A DNA stretch of 64,000 nt, taken from NCBI GenBank assembly GCA_036245805.1, contig BTRK01000003.1:6200001-6264000 (forward strand), in the 5' to 3' direction. Of this stretch, positions 55,224 to 64,000 are shown in pieces (position 1 is the first letter of the stretch; each line of letters starts with the position of its first letter). Position numbers and translations under genes: made by a program. Under the pieces are notes generated by a model. The model saw only the letters and a program-made list of their open reading frames with translations. It ran no database searches and had not been told where the DNA came from. Source of the DNA: Pristionchus mayeri. Lineage: Eukaryota; Nematoda; Chromadorea; Rhabditida; Neodiplogasteridae.

Positions 55224-56085
55224 CAAACGAGAGAGATAGTAGGAGAGTGGGGGGGGGTAGACAGGGAGAGATTGAGAGAGAGATAGAGGGTGAGAGACAG
55301 GGAGGGAGAGAGGGAGCGAGAGAAAGAGGAAGAGTAGGAGAGAGGGATTGAGGGAGAGAGGGGAGAGAAGGAGAGAGGTGGTGAGAGAAAGGGAGGGAGA
55401 GATGGGGAGGGAGAGAGGGAGAGAGGGAGAGAGAGATAGATGTAGAAATATAGAGGGAGAGATATATGGATGGGAGCGAGGGGGAGAGGGGGGGGAGAGG
55501 TGGAGAGGGGGAGAGAGGGTGAGGGGAGAGGGAGAGAGAAGGGGGGAGAGGGAGAGAGAGAAGAAGAGATAGAGGGAGGGAGAGAGGGCGAGAGAGAGGT
55601 AGGGGGAGTGCTTGAGAGGGAGAGATGGAGAGAGGGATAGAGAGGGAGAGAGAGAAAGATGGAGAAATATAGAAGGAGAGATAGATAGATGGGAGAGATG
55701 GAGAGAGAGGGGGCGAGAGACAGGGAGGGAGAGAGGGAGCGATAGAAAGAGGAAGAGTAGGAGAGAGGGATAGAGGGAGAGAAGGAGTGAGAGGGAGAGA
55801 GGTGGTGAGAGAGAGGGAGGGCAAGAGGGTGAGAGAAAGAGGGAAAGTGGGGTTGAGAGAGAGGGAGGGAGGGTTGGAGAGAGGGTGATAGAGAAGTAGG
55901 GAGAGTGGGAGAGAGAAGAAGAGAGAGGGAGAGAGAGACGGAGAGAGGGAGAGAGAATGAGAGAGAGGGTGAGAGAGACGGAGAGAGGGAGAGAGAATTA
56001 GAGAGAGGGAGAGAGAAGGAGAGAGAGGGAGAGAGAAGGAGAGAGAGGAAGAGAGGGGAGAAAGAGGGTGAGAGGGAGAGAAAAC
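55224..56085. repeat. Purine-rich GAGAGG tract
   Basis: About 860 bp of irregular GA/GGGAGA simple sequence running into the assembly gap. The long open frames across it (including an apparent 281-codon Ser/Leu/Pro frame on the minus strand) are low-complexity artefacts. Confidence 0.9.
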
Positions 56086-56585
56086 NNNNNNNNNNNNNNN
56101 NNNNNNNNNNNNNNNNNNNNNNNNNNNNNNNNNNNNNNNNNNNNNNNNNNNNNNNNNNNNNNNNNNNNNNNNNNNNNNNNNNNNNNNNNNNNNNNNNNNN
56201 NNNNNNNNNNNNNNNNNNNNNNNNNNNNNNNNNNNNNNNNNNNNNNNNNNNNNNNNNNNNNNNNNNNNNNNNNNNNNNNNNNNNNNNNNNNNNNNNNNNN
56301 NNNNNNNNNNNNNNNNNNNNNNNNNNNNNNNNNNNNNNNNNNNNNNNNNNNNNNNNNNNNNNNNNNNNNNNNNNNNNNNNNNNNNNNNNNNNNNNNNNNN
56401 NNNNNNNNNNNNNNNNNNNNNNNNNNNNNNNNNNNNNNNNNNNNNNNNNNNNNNNNNNNNNNNNNNNNNNNNNNNNNNNNNNNNNNNNNNNNNNNNNNNN
56501 NNNNNNNNNNNNNNNNNNNNNNNNNNNNNNNNNNNNNNNNNNNNNNNNNNNNNNNNNNNNNNNNNNNNNNNNNNNNNNNNNNNNN
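56086..56585. other. Assembly gap, exactly 500 N
   Basis: The run of N is 500 bases, a typical placeholder, so its true size is unknown. It lies off-centre with respect to the palindrome axis (55,939), consistent with collapse of the purine-rich middle. Confidence 0.98.
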
Positions 56586-58610
56586 GTCCTCTATCTCTCT
56601 CTCAATCTCTCCCTGTCTACCCCCCCCCACTCTCCTACTATCTCTCTCGTTTGTGAATGTTCTTCAACATGCTAGAAGGTTTAGAACATTTAAGAACTTT
56701 CTGGAAAATTCTAGAAGCTTTGGAACATTTTCGAACTTTCTGGAACATTCTAGAAGCTTTGGAACATTTTCGAACTTTCTGGAACATTCTAGAAGCTTTG
56801 GAACATTTTCGAACATTCTGGAACATTCTAGAACCTTTGGCCCATAGCAAATTACTGATTGGTATACTGTCATTCAAAGATCAAAGATCAAAATCATAAA
56901 TCTGACCCATGGAATAATAGGTGACCCATGGCTAATTATCCATCGGTATACGATAGTTGACCTAATGCTAATTATTGATTGGCATATGGTAATTCGAAGA
57001 TCAAAGGTCAAAATCATAAATCTGACCCACGGAATAATAGGTGACCCATGGCTAATTATCGATTGGCATACGGTAGTTGACCCAATGCTAATTATTGATT
57101 GGCATACGGTAATTCAAAGATCAACGGTCAAAGTCATAAATCTGACACACGGAATAATGGTTGACCCATGGCTAATTATCGATTGGTATACGGTAGTTAA
57201 CCCTATGCTAATTATTGATTGGTATACGGTAGTGGACCTATGCCCTTCTAAGGCCATCCACCCCTTCCCTACCTATTTCGCAATCCGGACAGACGGACAG
57301 ACGGACACAGCGCTTTATATATAGGTATTGATGACAGCAGTGCATCTTGGAGTATGAATTGTTAGTGCTCAAAACATTATCAATAGGCCCTGAGTGTTGC
57401 CTATATGCCCACTATGCAACTCCAGAGTAGCGGGGACTTCAAAGTTTCTATTCTCGCGAAATTTGGCTGATGATGAGAAGACATGGAATAAAACATTATA
57501 TTTATTTTACTATAGTTATCAAATAAAGCTGAATAAGATTCTAATAACAGTAAATTTGTAACTGTCTTGCGTATGATCCCTCCACTCTCTCCTTCCCTTT
57601 CCACTTTCGTCCTCTATCAAATTCATCACTTGGAACATTTTCGTTTCCACCTTCCTACTACTACCAATTCACCCTCCTATTCTCAATATCTTGTCCTCTG
57701 TCTATTTCCAGTTAAGAAGTAATAAAAAATACTAATAAATCCAATTGAAATATGTTACACGGCTCGTTACAGGCAGATCTAGGAAGCACGCAGCGCATCG
57801 ACGCGTCGCGCCACTTGCCTCTCGTTGGCGCGAAGCCTGCCTATATGAGGCTGGTCGCCTACGAATCAAACAAGGCCTGGCACATTGAATTTTCGAAAAA
57901 CTGTGAAAAGAGGTTTTCGAGGGATCATCGTGGTCTACTTCATTTCTCACCAATTCGACTGGTGCAGCCGGGCTGCATGTCGGTCAATTTCAGTGGTATT
58001 GTCGTAACTCAGTGAGTATGTTTGCAAATATCATGAAAATCGTACAGCAAGTAAATCTTGCCATGCAGATTCCGATTTTGGAATTGTCTTAGTCAATTTC
58101 AAGTCGTGAAAAAATTAAAACTACATTTTCGAACATAAGGCAAAAGTGGAACTAGCTTTTTGCATAGGTGGATGCGTCGTGTTCTTACGATCATTTTTCG
58201 TTTGCTATGTGCAAAGTTTGGAGAATACTATTTTTTGCTACGATCCGTTTTATGTCGGCATTTTACATCCCCTCCTCCACCCTCCCGAGGCAAGAATGGC
58301 GAATGGGAGAATTTCATTATGTTTCACGGCGATCAGAAGAAATGTGTGAACACGGTTCTTCAACACGAAATGAAACATAATAAAATTCGCCCATTCGTCA
58401 TTCTTGCCTCACCAGAGCGCGGTGAGGGTGGAGGAGGGGATGTAAAATGCCGACATAAAACGGATCGTAGCAAAAAATAGTATTCTCCAAACAGGCTCTG
58501 TTAGGTTAGGCGGTCCCGGCCAAAATAGTGCGGTCCCAACATTTTTTCCGGGACCGCACTATTTTTTTGAGAAAACCAGTAGTGTGGTCCCAATTTTTTT
58601 TCCGGGACCG
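56586..58610. repeat. Right arm of giant palindrome
   Basis: Reverse complement of the left arm from the pyrimidine tract (56,586-56,650) out to about 58,540. It contains the mirrored HSE array, minisatellite, Helitron-like terminus and repeat C (57,840 onward, a direct copy of repeat A with the 277-bp hairpin). Confidence 0.95.
56672..56833 (-). promoter_or_regulatory. Tandem heat-shock-element array (right copy)
   Basis: Reverse complement of the array at 55,045-55,206: repeated TTCTGGAACATTCTAGAAGC followed by TTTGGAACATTTTCGAAC. Confidence 0.7.
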
Positions 58611-58935
58611 TACTATTTTTTTGAGAAAACCAGTAGTGCGGTCCCAATATTTTTTCCGGGACCGCACTATTTTTGTAAGAAATCCAGTAGTGCGGTCCCA
58701 ATATTTTTTCCGGGACCGCACTATTTTTTTGAGAAAACCAGTAGTGCGGTCCCAATATTTTTTCCGGGACCGCACTATTTTTGTAAGAAATCCAGTAGTG
58801 CGGTCCCAATATTTTTTCCGGGACCGCACTATTTTTTTGAGAAATCCAGTAGTGCGGTCCCAATATTTTTTCCGGGACCGCACTATTTGTGAGTCATAGA
58901 ACCATTTGCTCCAAGTTCTTTCTGGGACCGCGCAT
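58520..58935. repeat. Array of ~54-bp hairpin units (about seven)
   Basis: Each unit is GTGCGGTCCCAATATTTTTT then CCGGGACCGCACTATTTTT then an AGAAAACCAGTA or AGAAATCCAGTA spacer. Units are closely similar, so the array has expanded relative to repeats A and B. It stops abruptly at about 58,935 (GGGACCGCGC then ATACAAAATA), where the repeat is truncated. Frames reading VRSRKKYWDRTTGFL on the minus strand are the repeat, not a protein. Confidence 0.85.
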
Positions 58936-59819
58936 ACAAAATAATCTGAACCCGCGCTGATATCATCCTACTTCCTCATATTCACTTCCTTTCACTCAAT
59001 ATTTACCGACTATAAATTTCAGAAGCTTCAGAATTCAGAAAGTAATGAATTCGGAGTTTCACACTATCATCAAAGAAATCGTCGTACATGCTTGAACAAT
59101 TGGTCTAGACCTTGTCTTTAATAATAACCTAATTTATTCTAACCTTTCCGAATAGGCATAGTATTCTTCCAATAACCTCTTTCTCCTATAGAAGGAATAT
59201 GATAAGAGCAATTATCCGACGTCATCAACTAAACCGAAAATATTTAAATATGCATGCTACTACGTTCCAATTATGTAAGCCATATTTCTTCAGCAAGTGG
59301 CAAGTTTGTTCCACTCCTGAAGGTGTGTATCGAAATCTTTTCTGTGAATTCACGTTTCAGTAATACCATACAGGTTCGCGTGGAGAAGTGCATGCAATCG
59401 TGTCGAGCTTTCAAGTCTTCAGACGAAAATAATCAGCCTCCGCTTACCTGCAAGCGTTCTTCTGATGATCGAGAGCAGCTCCAATTCACCGCCAGCATCA
59501 CGCCCTCGACTCGTGTTCTTCCGCTCTATCAATGACACAAACGAGTTGGTTAAACGAACTTGGTTTCGCCTTCTTCTGGTCAAAAAATAAATATAAACTG
59601 AAAGGCGAATTCGATGTTTCACAACATCTGCAAAAGGAATAGTCAATCACGGTCCGTAGTGCAGCCCTAGCCTCTTATTCTAAATAAGTAAAAAAACATT
59701 CTCGCCTCTCCGAAGGGTCCGATTCCTTTCCCGACGGCCACGGTGATGTTCGGTTTTTTTACGATGATCGAGATGTTATGAGAGACTATCTGAGTGAGTG
59801 AACTTTTTTTGTGCAGACA
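58936..59819. other. Intergenic, no gene seen
   Basis: AT-rich. The open frame at 59,254-59,535 has no recognisable motif. Confidence 0.35.
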
Positions 59820-60785
59820 CTTGGCACTAGCGAAAAATCGAATTCCTCCAAAATTTGCATACATGTAGTACTCGGTGAGTATTGCTCAGTCATGGCTTAT
59901 TTGGCTTATTCTTATTTCAAATTTGTAGCTTATGATACTAAGATGCTATAAAATTAAAATAAGGAAAATTAAAAAAAATAATATTTGGAGAAATCGCCAA
60001 ACAACGGTCGGCAACTTGAAATAAAATCAGTTCATGATAGGCCCTGGCCTACCGTAACCCAAAACAGAAATGGAAGGCAGGTGTTCTACGGTTACCCTAC
60101 ACGGAGTACTCGATCAGGGAAATTCACCAAAGTAAATACAATTTCGAAACGCATCCTCGCGAGCCAGAGCGCTTATGTTAAAGAGCTACCGTAATCGCTC
60201 GATTTGTTTGTCAGCGGCGTTCTTGCGCGCGCGGATGCGCATCGAAATTTCTTTCATGCTGGTGTATTTCTCTCATCGAGTACTCCGTGTAGGGTAACCG
60301 TAGAACACCTGCCTTCCATTTCTGTTTTGGGTTACGGTAGGCCAGGACCTATCATGAACTGATTTTATTTCAAGTTGCCTACCGTTGTTTGGCGATTTCT
60401 CCAAATATTATTTTTTTAAATTTTCCTTATTTTAATTTTATAGCATCTTAGTATCATAAGCTACAAATTTAAATTTTCAAAAGTGTCTACCCTATAAAAT
60501 CCAAATTAGGAAAATTTTTATAAAAACATTTTTGCTCAATTTCCGCTTTTTCATCAAGCCTTTTCATCAAATGGCTATGGCACTTGGCTTGAGTGATCAC
60601 TTGAATATTCTGCATTTTTAGAGGTATGAACCGTTTCGATTGATTGCGAATTGAAGAAGTTCGAAAGTTCATCGCATTTCTCTAACCGTGATCTAGAATA
60701 CTAAATAAGCCATGCCTGAGCTATACTCACCGAGTACTACATGTATGCCAATTTTGGAGGAATTCGATTTTTCGCTAGTTCCAAG
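59820..60785. repeat. Foldback element (966 bp) with an asymmetric insertion
   Basis: CTTGGCACTAGCGAAAAATC at 59,820 pairs with the complement ending at 60,785. Inner arms around CCGTAACCCAAAACAGAAAT pair with a different axis, and the 216-bp discrepancy places an insertion at about 60,480-60,700 in the right arm. The loop has GCGCGCGCGGATGCGCATCG, shared with 27,575 and 31,030. Confidence 0.85.
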
Positions 60786-60892
60786 CATTTGTTCAATCTC
60801 TCAGATAGTCTCTCTTATGATGATACCAGTTTCATTGCAAGATAACGTCCATTACCTATCAATTTCAGCTTTCAAAACCAATGATGTCTCGT

Positions 60893-61126
60893 TTTAAAGG
60901 AGGAGCAAAGTCAAAATTCATTTTTGAAGCTTTCATATGCGCGGCCTATTTCTCCCTAACGATAAGTAGCTCCAAAATGTTCACATTGATATTTCCATTC
61001 CGAACAGAGCTATTGGTAGTTGGCGGGGAGCCAAATCAGGGAAAGCTCAGGCAACGAGCGAGAGAGCACGCGATAATTGAAACATATTTCAGCCGGGCGC
61101 ACGTTGGCCTTTATTCCTCCTTTAAA
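60893..61126 (+). mobile_element. MITE family M1, complete copy (234 bp)
   Basis: Perfect terminal inverted repeats TTTAAAGGAGGA and TCCTCCTTTAAA. The interior matches the copies at 27,697 and 36,608. The apparent open frame at 60,881-61,162 is the MITE itself. TTAA at each end may be the target duplication or part of the TIR. Confidence 0.85.
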
Positions 61127-61872
61127 TGCCTCCTTAAAATTCAAGAAATTCGGCTAGAGTGATCGAACAGCGCAACATTCATTTACAAATAAATTTTCAA
61201 TCCGAGTCCTTCGACGCATTTCCATTCCTGATTGTATTCACACAAGACGAGAATCGGCGACTGGGCAATGTCGAATTCGGTCGACGCATGTTTGCGAAGA
61301 AGAAATCATCCCTATACTCAGTTCTACCGTTTATAGTACCACACGTTTGAAAACAATGCAATATACTTCTTCCTATTTCCAATACTTTGCCATATCATCA
61401 TGGCCCATCTACAATCGATCGATTGAAGCAGCGTCCAACAATAAGTACTGGAAGCTAGTACCATAGGGCCCACTGGTTACCAAGAACCTGCAAAAGGCGA
61501 AATCGTTGAAGGTGGTTTATACTATTTCTGGGCACATTCTCGACGACGAGCATCTTCTCGAAGGACATCTGAATTAGAAGGAAAAGAGATTAACAAAAGA
61601 TCTGAATGTTAACATTTGTATTGTTATTTTATACGCTCAGGTATAGATAGAGACCGCAAGTGTTCTGCCAAAATAGTCACATGACTCTCTTTTCGTGCCT
61701 AGTGTGTCCCTATGGGCATGAATAAGATCATGCTTTTTGAATTTGGGCGATATCTCATCTTTGAAGCAAATTTTTTTCTGAAAACCTAACGCTCGTACTA
61801 CACGAAATCGGGATAGGGGAGAATGTGACAAACAGAAAGATGTTGTAGCACTCGTTAATGAGCGGACGCAAC
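61127..61872. other. Intergenic, no gene seen
   Basis: Contains a diverged relative (61,640-61,770) of 34,380-34,520. No coding signal. Confidence 0.35.
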
Positions 61873-61942
61873 TGATCTCTTGGAGTAGTGGTAGAGCGCT
61901 TACTCTTGAGCCCGATTGCCGAAGGTTCGAAACCCAGCGGGT
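61873..61942 (+). pseudogene. tRNA-like sequence
   Basis: TGGAGTAGTGGTAGAGCGC gives an A-box and a recognisable D-loop, and GGTTCGAAACC at 61,924-61,934 is a good B-box. The acceptor and anticodon stems fail to pair, so it is a tRNA relic or SINE head. Confidence 0.45.
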
Positions 61943-63508
61943 GTAACGGTGTTGCTCTTTTTCTAATTTGTAATTACAATTTTTAACATCGAGCTACGCT
62001 TGAAATTTAATATTTATTTGTATTATTTTCTGCTCAATCTTAATAAATAGGGTTACATTACAAACTGCGAGTGGAGCAGCTGTGCGAGTACATTAGAACA
62101 CTGTTAAACCCCTATCCATGTACTTAATTAACGTATGCTGACCTAATTAGAGTTGTCCGAACAAGCTGCTCCAGAAGCCATTTGATAAGCAACTAAATAG
62201 CCACCGAAATCAGTTTAGATCACCTAATTTGGTTCAGAATTCGAGGCGTATTCCCTCGATCCTTGTTCTGAGGGGTTCTCTATCCCTCAGTGGGCGGAGC
62301 TTGCGGTCTCTAAGTATAGAGGACAAATTGAGAACTTCATCTCCCACCTTTTGATTTTTCCCTTATGAAGCGCCAAAATAGCGGGCAACAATATGTCGAA
62401 CCCACAATGTTCTTGATTCCTAGACCCTTTTAGTAAGAGTATTTCTATCAGTCAGTCGAGTCAGAAAGATCATTGTAAATCTTTACCCACGCATCCTGTG
62501 TAACTCATGTTTCAACATTGATATAATTCATCTCGAGAAAATCTTTACAATAATTTATCCCTGATTCGTTAGTTTAAAAAGTGCTTCAGCGTGATTATGA
62601 AGTCTCATCGAAAGAGAGTCATCCAAACCATCACGTCCTGATCGTTTATAAAGAACAGAAGCAATTTCTAACTTCACGCCCAACTCGTTGCCAATTATCT
62701 ACCGTCCTGAAATGTGGCCCTCTAGTCATCCTGAAACAACACACGAATGTTTTTCTGGAAACGCAGTTGATTCGAGTTGTTATAAGCCACCCGTATCAAA
62801 TTATTAACAAACACGGAATACCACTATAATGATAATACAGAATATGCAATATATTTATTCTGTTCAAATTGATAGATATTCACGGCTAACTGTGGAGTCC
62901 CTCTACAAAATATTGAAACTTGTAAGACGTATATCTTCAGGCTTGCGCAAGTTGTTTCATCCATGAGTGTGTTTATCGATATCTGTTCTGCGAATTCAGG
63001 TTTCAACAATACTACAAAGGACCACGAAAGAAGTGTATCGAGTTTATTGTCCTATCTATCCTATCAACATCTATCCTATGAACAATTTATCAATGCACGC
63101 ACCGCAGGACAAAATCAACCAGCTTACTCTCCTGAGTGAATCTCTCTGCTGATCGAATCAGCAGGTCTTCCAACTAGTGGCCAGTCACACGCATCTTACC
63201 GTAGAATCATTCTGCAATACAATATTTTACTATGTTTTCCTGAAGAGAGTGGTGTTCTATTAAAATTAGATTCGAGAAAAATGCTGGCTTCATATATATT
63301 TTATGATGTCTCCGATGCGCTGATGGTGCGGGAATTCATCCCTGTATAATCATAGTCATAGTGAATACAAAAGAGACTGTAAGAAACGTGCGTTTAGGAC
63401 ATATAAAATAATATTTTGGACCCTCGCAGTCTCGGAGACGAAAAACACATTTTTTTTCTTTTTGATCATGTCGCTGTCACGCTGTCACGCATGTCACGAA
63501 AAAAAAAA
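61943..63508. other. Intergenic, no gene seen
   Basis: Includes the TIR-like phrase GTGGGCGGAGCTTGCGGTCT at about 62,291. Weak open frames (for example 62,581-62,829) carry no family signal. An A-run sits at about 63,499-63,508 directly before the RTE fragment. Confidence 0.35.
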
Positions 63509-63878
63509 GATACATACTCGGCTCATTGTAGCACAGCGTAGTATGATGCGGAAAATGTGCGGAGTAACAAGATTGGAACGCCGAACGAATGATTGGCTGT
63601 CTCTAAAAGTCCATCTCCCAGATATCCGAGCACAGGCAATGGAAAGGAAATGGTTTTGGGCCGCAAGACTGGCATATATAAATGACGACAGATGGACAAA
63701 ACGTGTGATGGACTGGACTCCGTACGATCGAGCCAGGCCAATTGGCAGACCAAAAACAAGATGGAAGGACGAATTTGTGAAGCAACTTGGAGCTAATTGG
63801 GGGAGCGTTTGCACAAGAGACCCCGATAAATGGAAGAACTGTATCATCCACCAGGCCCAGACCTTGATCAATGGATAA
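63509..63878 (+). pseudogene. RTE-type LINE, C-terminal fragment
   Basis: The frame encodes RLIVAQRSMMRKMCGVTRLE, LPDIRAQAMERKWFWAARLA, DRWTKRVMDWTPYDRARPIG and RPKTRWKDEFVKQLG, ending before TAA at 63,876-63,878. This order (AQR-MER/RM-GV, then KW-WA-H/RLA, then GRP-TRW-D) is the conserved C-terminus of RTE-clade retrotransposon proteins. The reverse transcriptase core is absent, so it is a 5'-truncated dead copy with the A-run at its upstream edge. Confidence 0.8.
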
Positions 63879-64000
63879 ATAATGATGAGTCACGTATAGT
63901 GAGATACAACTTTGTCCGAAGACGCAAATTTTCGAAATTTGCCATTTCGCTATCGATCAGAACGAGTTGTAGCTCTAAAATGCGCAATATTAAGGTGATT

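Larger units (their letters stand above)
53170..56085. repeat. Left arm of giant palindrome
   Basis: Positions x and 111,878-x are complementary from about 53,340 inward to the purine-rich tract near 55,290. The match is so close that every open frame recurs with identical translation on the opposite strand of the right arm. Outside about 53,340 the similarity continues only through related hairpin-array units. Confidence 0.95.

Noticed and set aside
54979..55824. 281-codon Ser/Leu/Pro-rich frame
   Set aside because: It is the translation of the GA-rich simple tract and the HSE array, with no real coding signal.
55905..56847. Long open frames across the N run
   Set aside because: They exist only because N bases cannot produce stop codons.
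58501..58899. Repetitive 120-125-codon frames, possible repeat protein
   Set aside because: Open in several frames of both strands because the hairpin unit is a multiple of three without stops. This is a DNA repeat.
58520..58935. CRISPR-like regular array
   Set aside because: The spacers are themselves repeated and nearly identical, the units are self-complementary, and the genome is eukaryotic.
61873..61942. Functional tRNA gene
   Set aside because: A- and B-boxes are good but the acceptor and anticodon stems do not pair, so it is listed only as tRNA-like.

Overview
This window looks like repeat-dense, accessory chromosome from a nematode. The evidence is spliced genes with short introns (mostly about 40-80 bp, GT...AG with TTTCAG-like acceptors), a predicted F-box-like protein of a kind I associate with rhabditid and diplogastrid nematodes, CR1/Jockey-like and RTE-like LINE remnants, a Merlin DNA transposase, and many foldback or terminal-inverted-repeat (TIR) elements. 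The genus cannot be fixed from the sequence. There is no bacterial gene organisation, no intact rRNA or tRNA gene and no CRISPR array.

Layout. 0.6-3.9 kb: three foldback elements, one with a perfect 8-bp target-site duplication (TSD). 4.2-5.3 kb: a TA-flanked Tc1/mariner-type element. 5.66-9.71 kb: a roughly 540-bp inverted repeat pair enclosing a spliced, apparently intact C2H2 zinc-finger gene on the minus strand. 9.45-14.85 kb: a 2,698-bp tandem duplication with no difference found, whose breakpoint lies inside a hAT-type MITE. That MITE family occurs three times, with perfect 8-bp TSDs and internal tRNA-like modules. 15.0-16.45 kb: a 1.45-kb TA-flanked foldback. 19.1-24.1 kb: two head-to-head LINE copies.

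24-40 kb: intergenic sequence packed with nested MITEs and foldbacks, including a 2.0-kb palindrome at 37.56-39.56 kb. 40.3-41.8 kb: a five-exon, probably intact F-box-like gene with a small MITE in its first intron. 42.4 kb: a tRNA-Pro pseudogene. 45.85-47.46 kb: a foldback whose loop carries heat-shock-element-like and tRNA-like sequence.

48.1-54.0 kb: a degenerate Merlin transposase gene with an in-frame Gly/Arg-rich tail built from duplicated phase-1 exons, flanked by long inverted repeats that hold hairpin arrays. 53.2-58.6 kb: a near-perfect giant palindrome whose purine-rich middle is broken by a 500-N gap. Each arm carries a tandem array of heat-shock elements, a ~120-bp minisatellite and a Helitron-like terminus. 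59.8-64 kb: another foldback, a MITE, a tRNA-like sequence and an RTE-type LINE C-terminus.

Only two genes look like intact protein-coding genes (6.3-8.8 kb and 40.3-41.8 kb). The rest is mobile-element biology. The recurrent theme is inverted-repeat DNA able to form long hairpins, several copies of which have incorporated Pol III promoter modules or HSF-type binding arrays. All exon boundaries were assigned by eye from splice consensus and reading-frame continuity.
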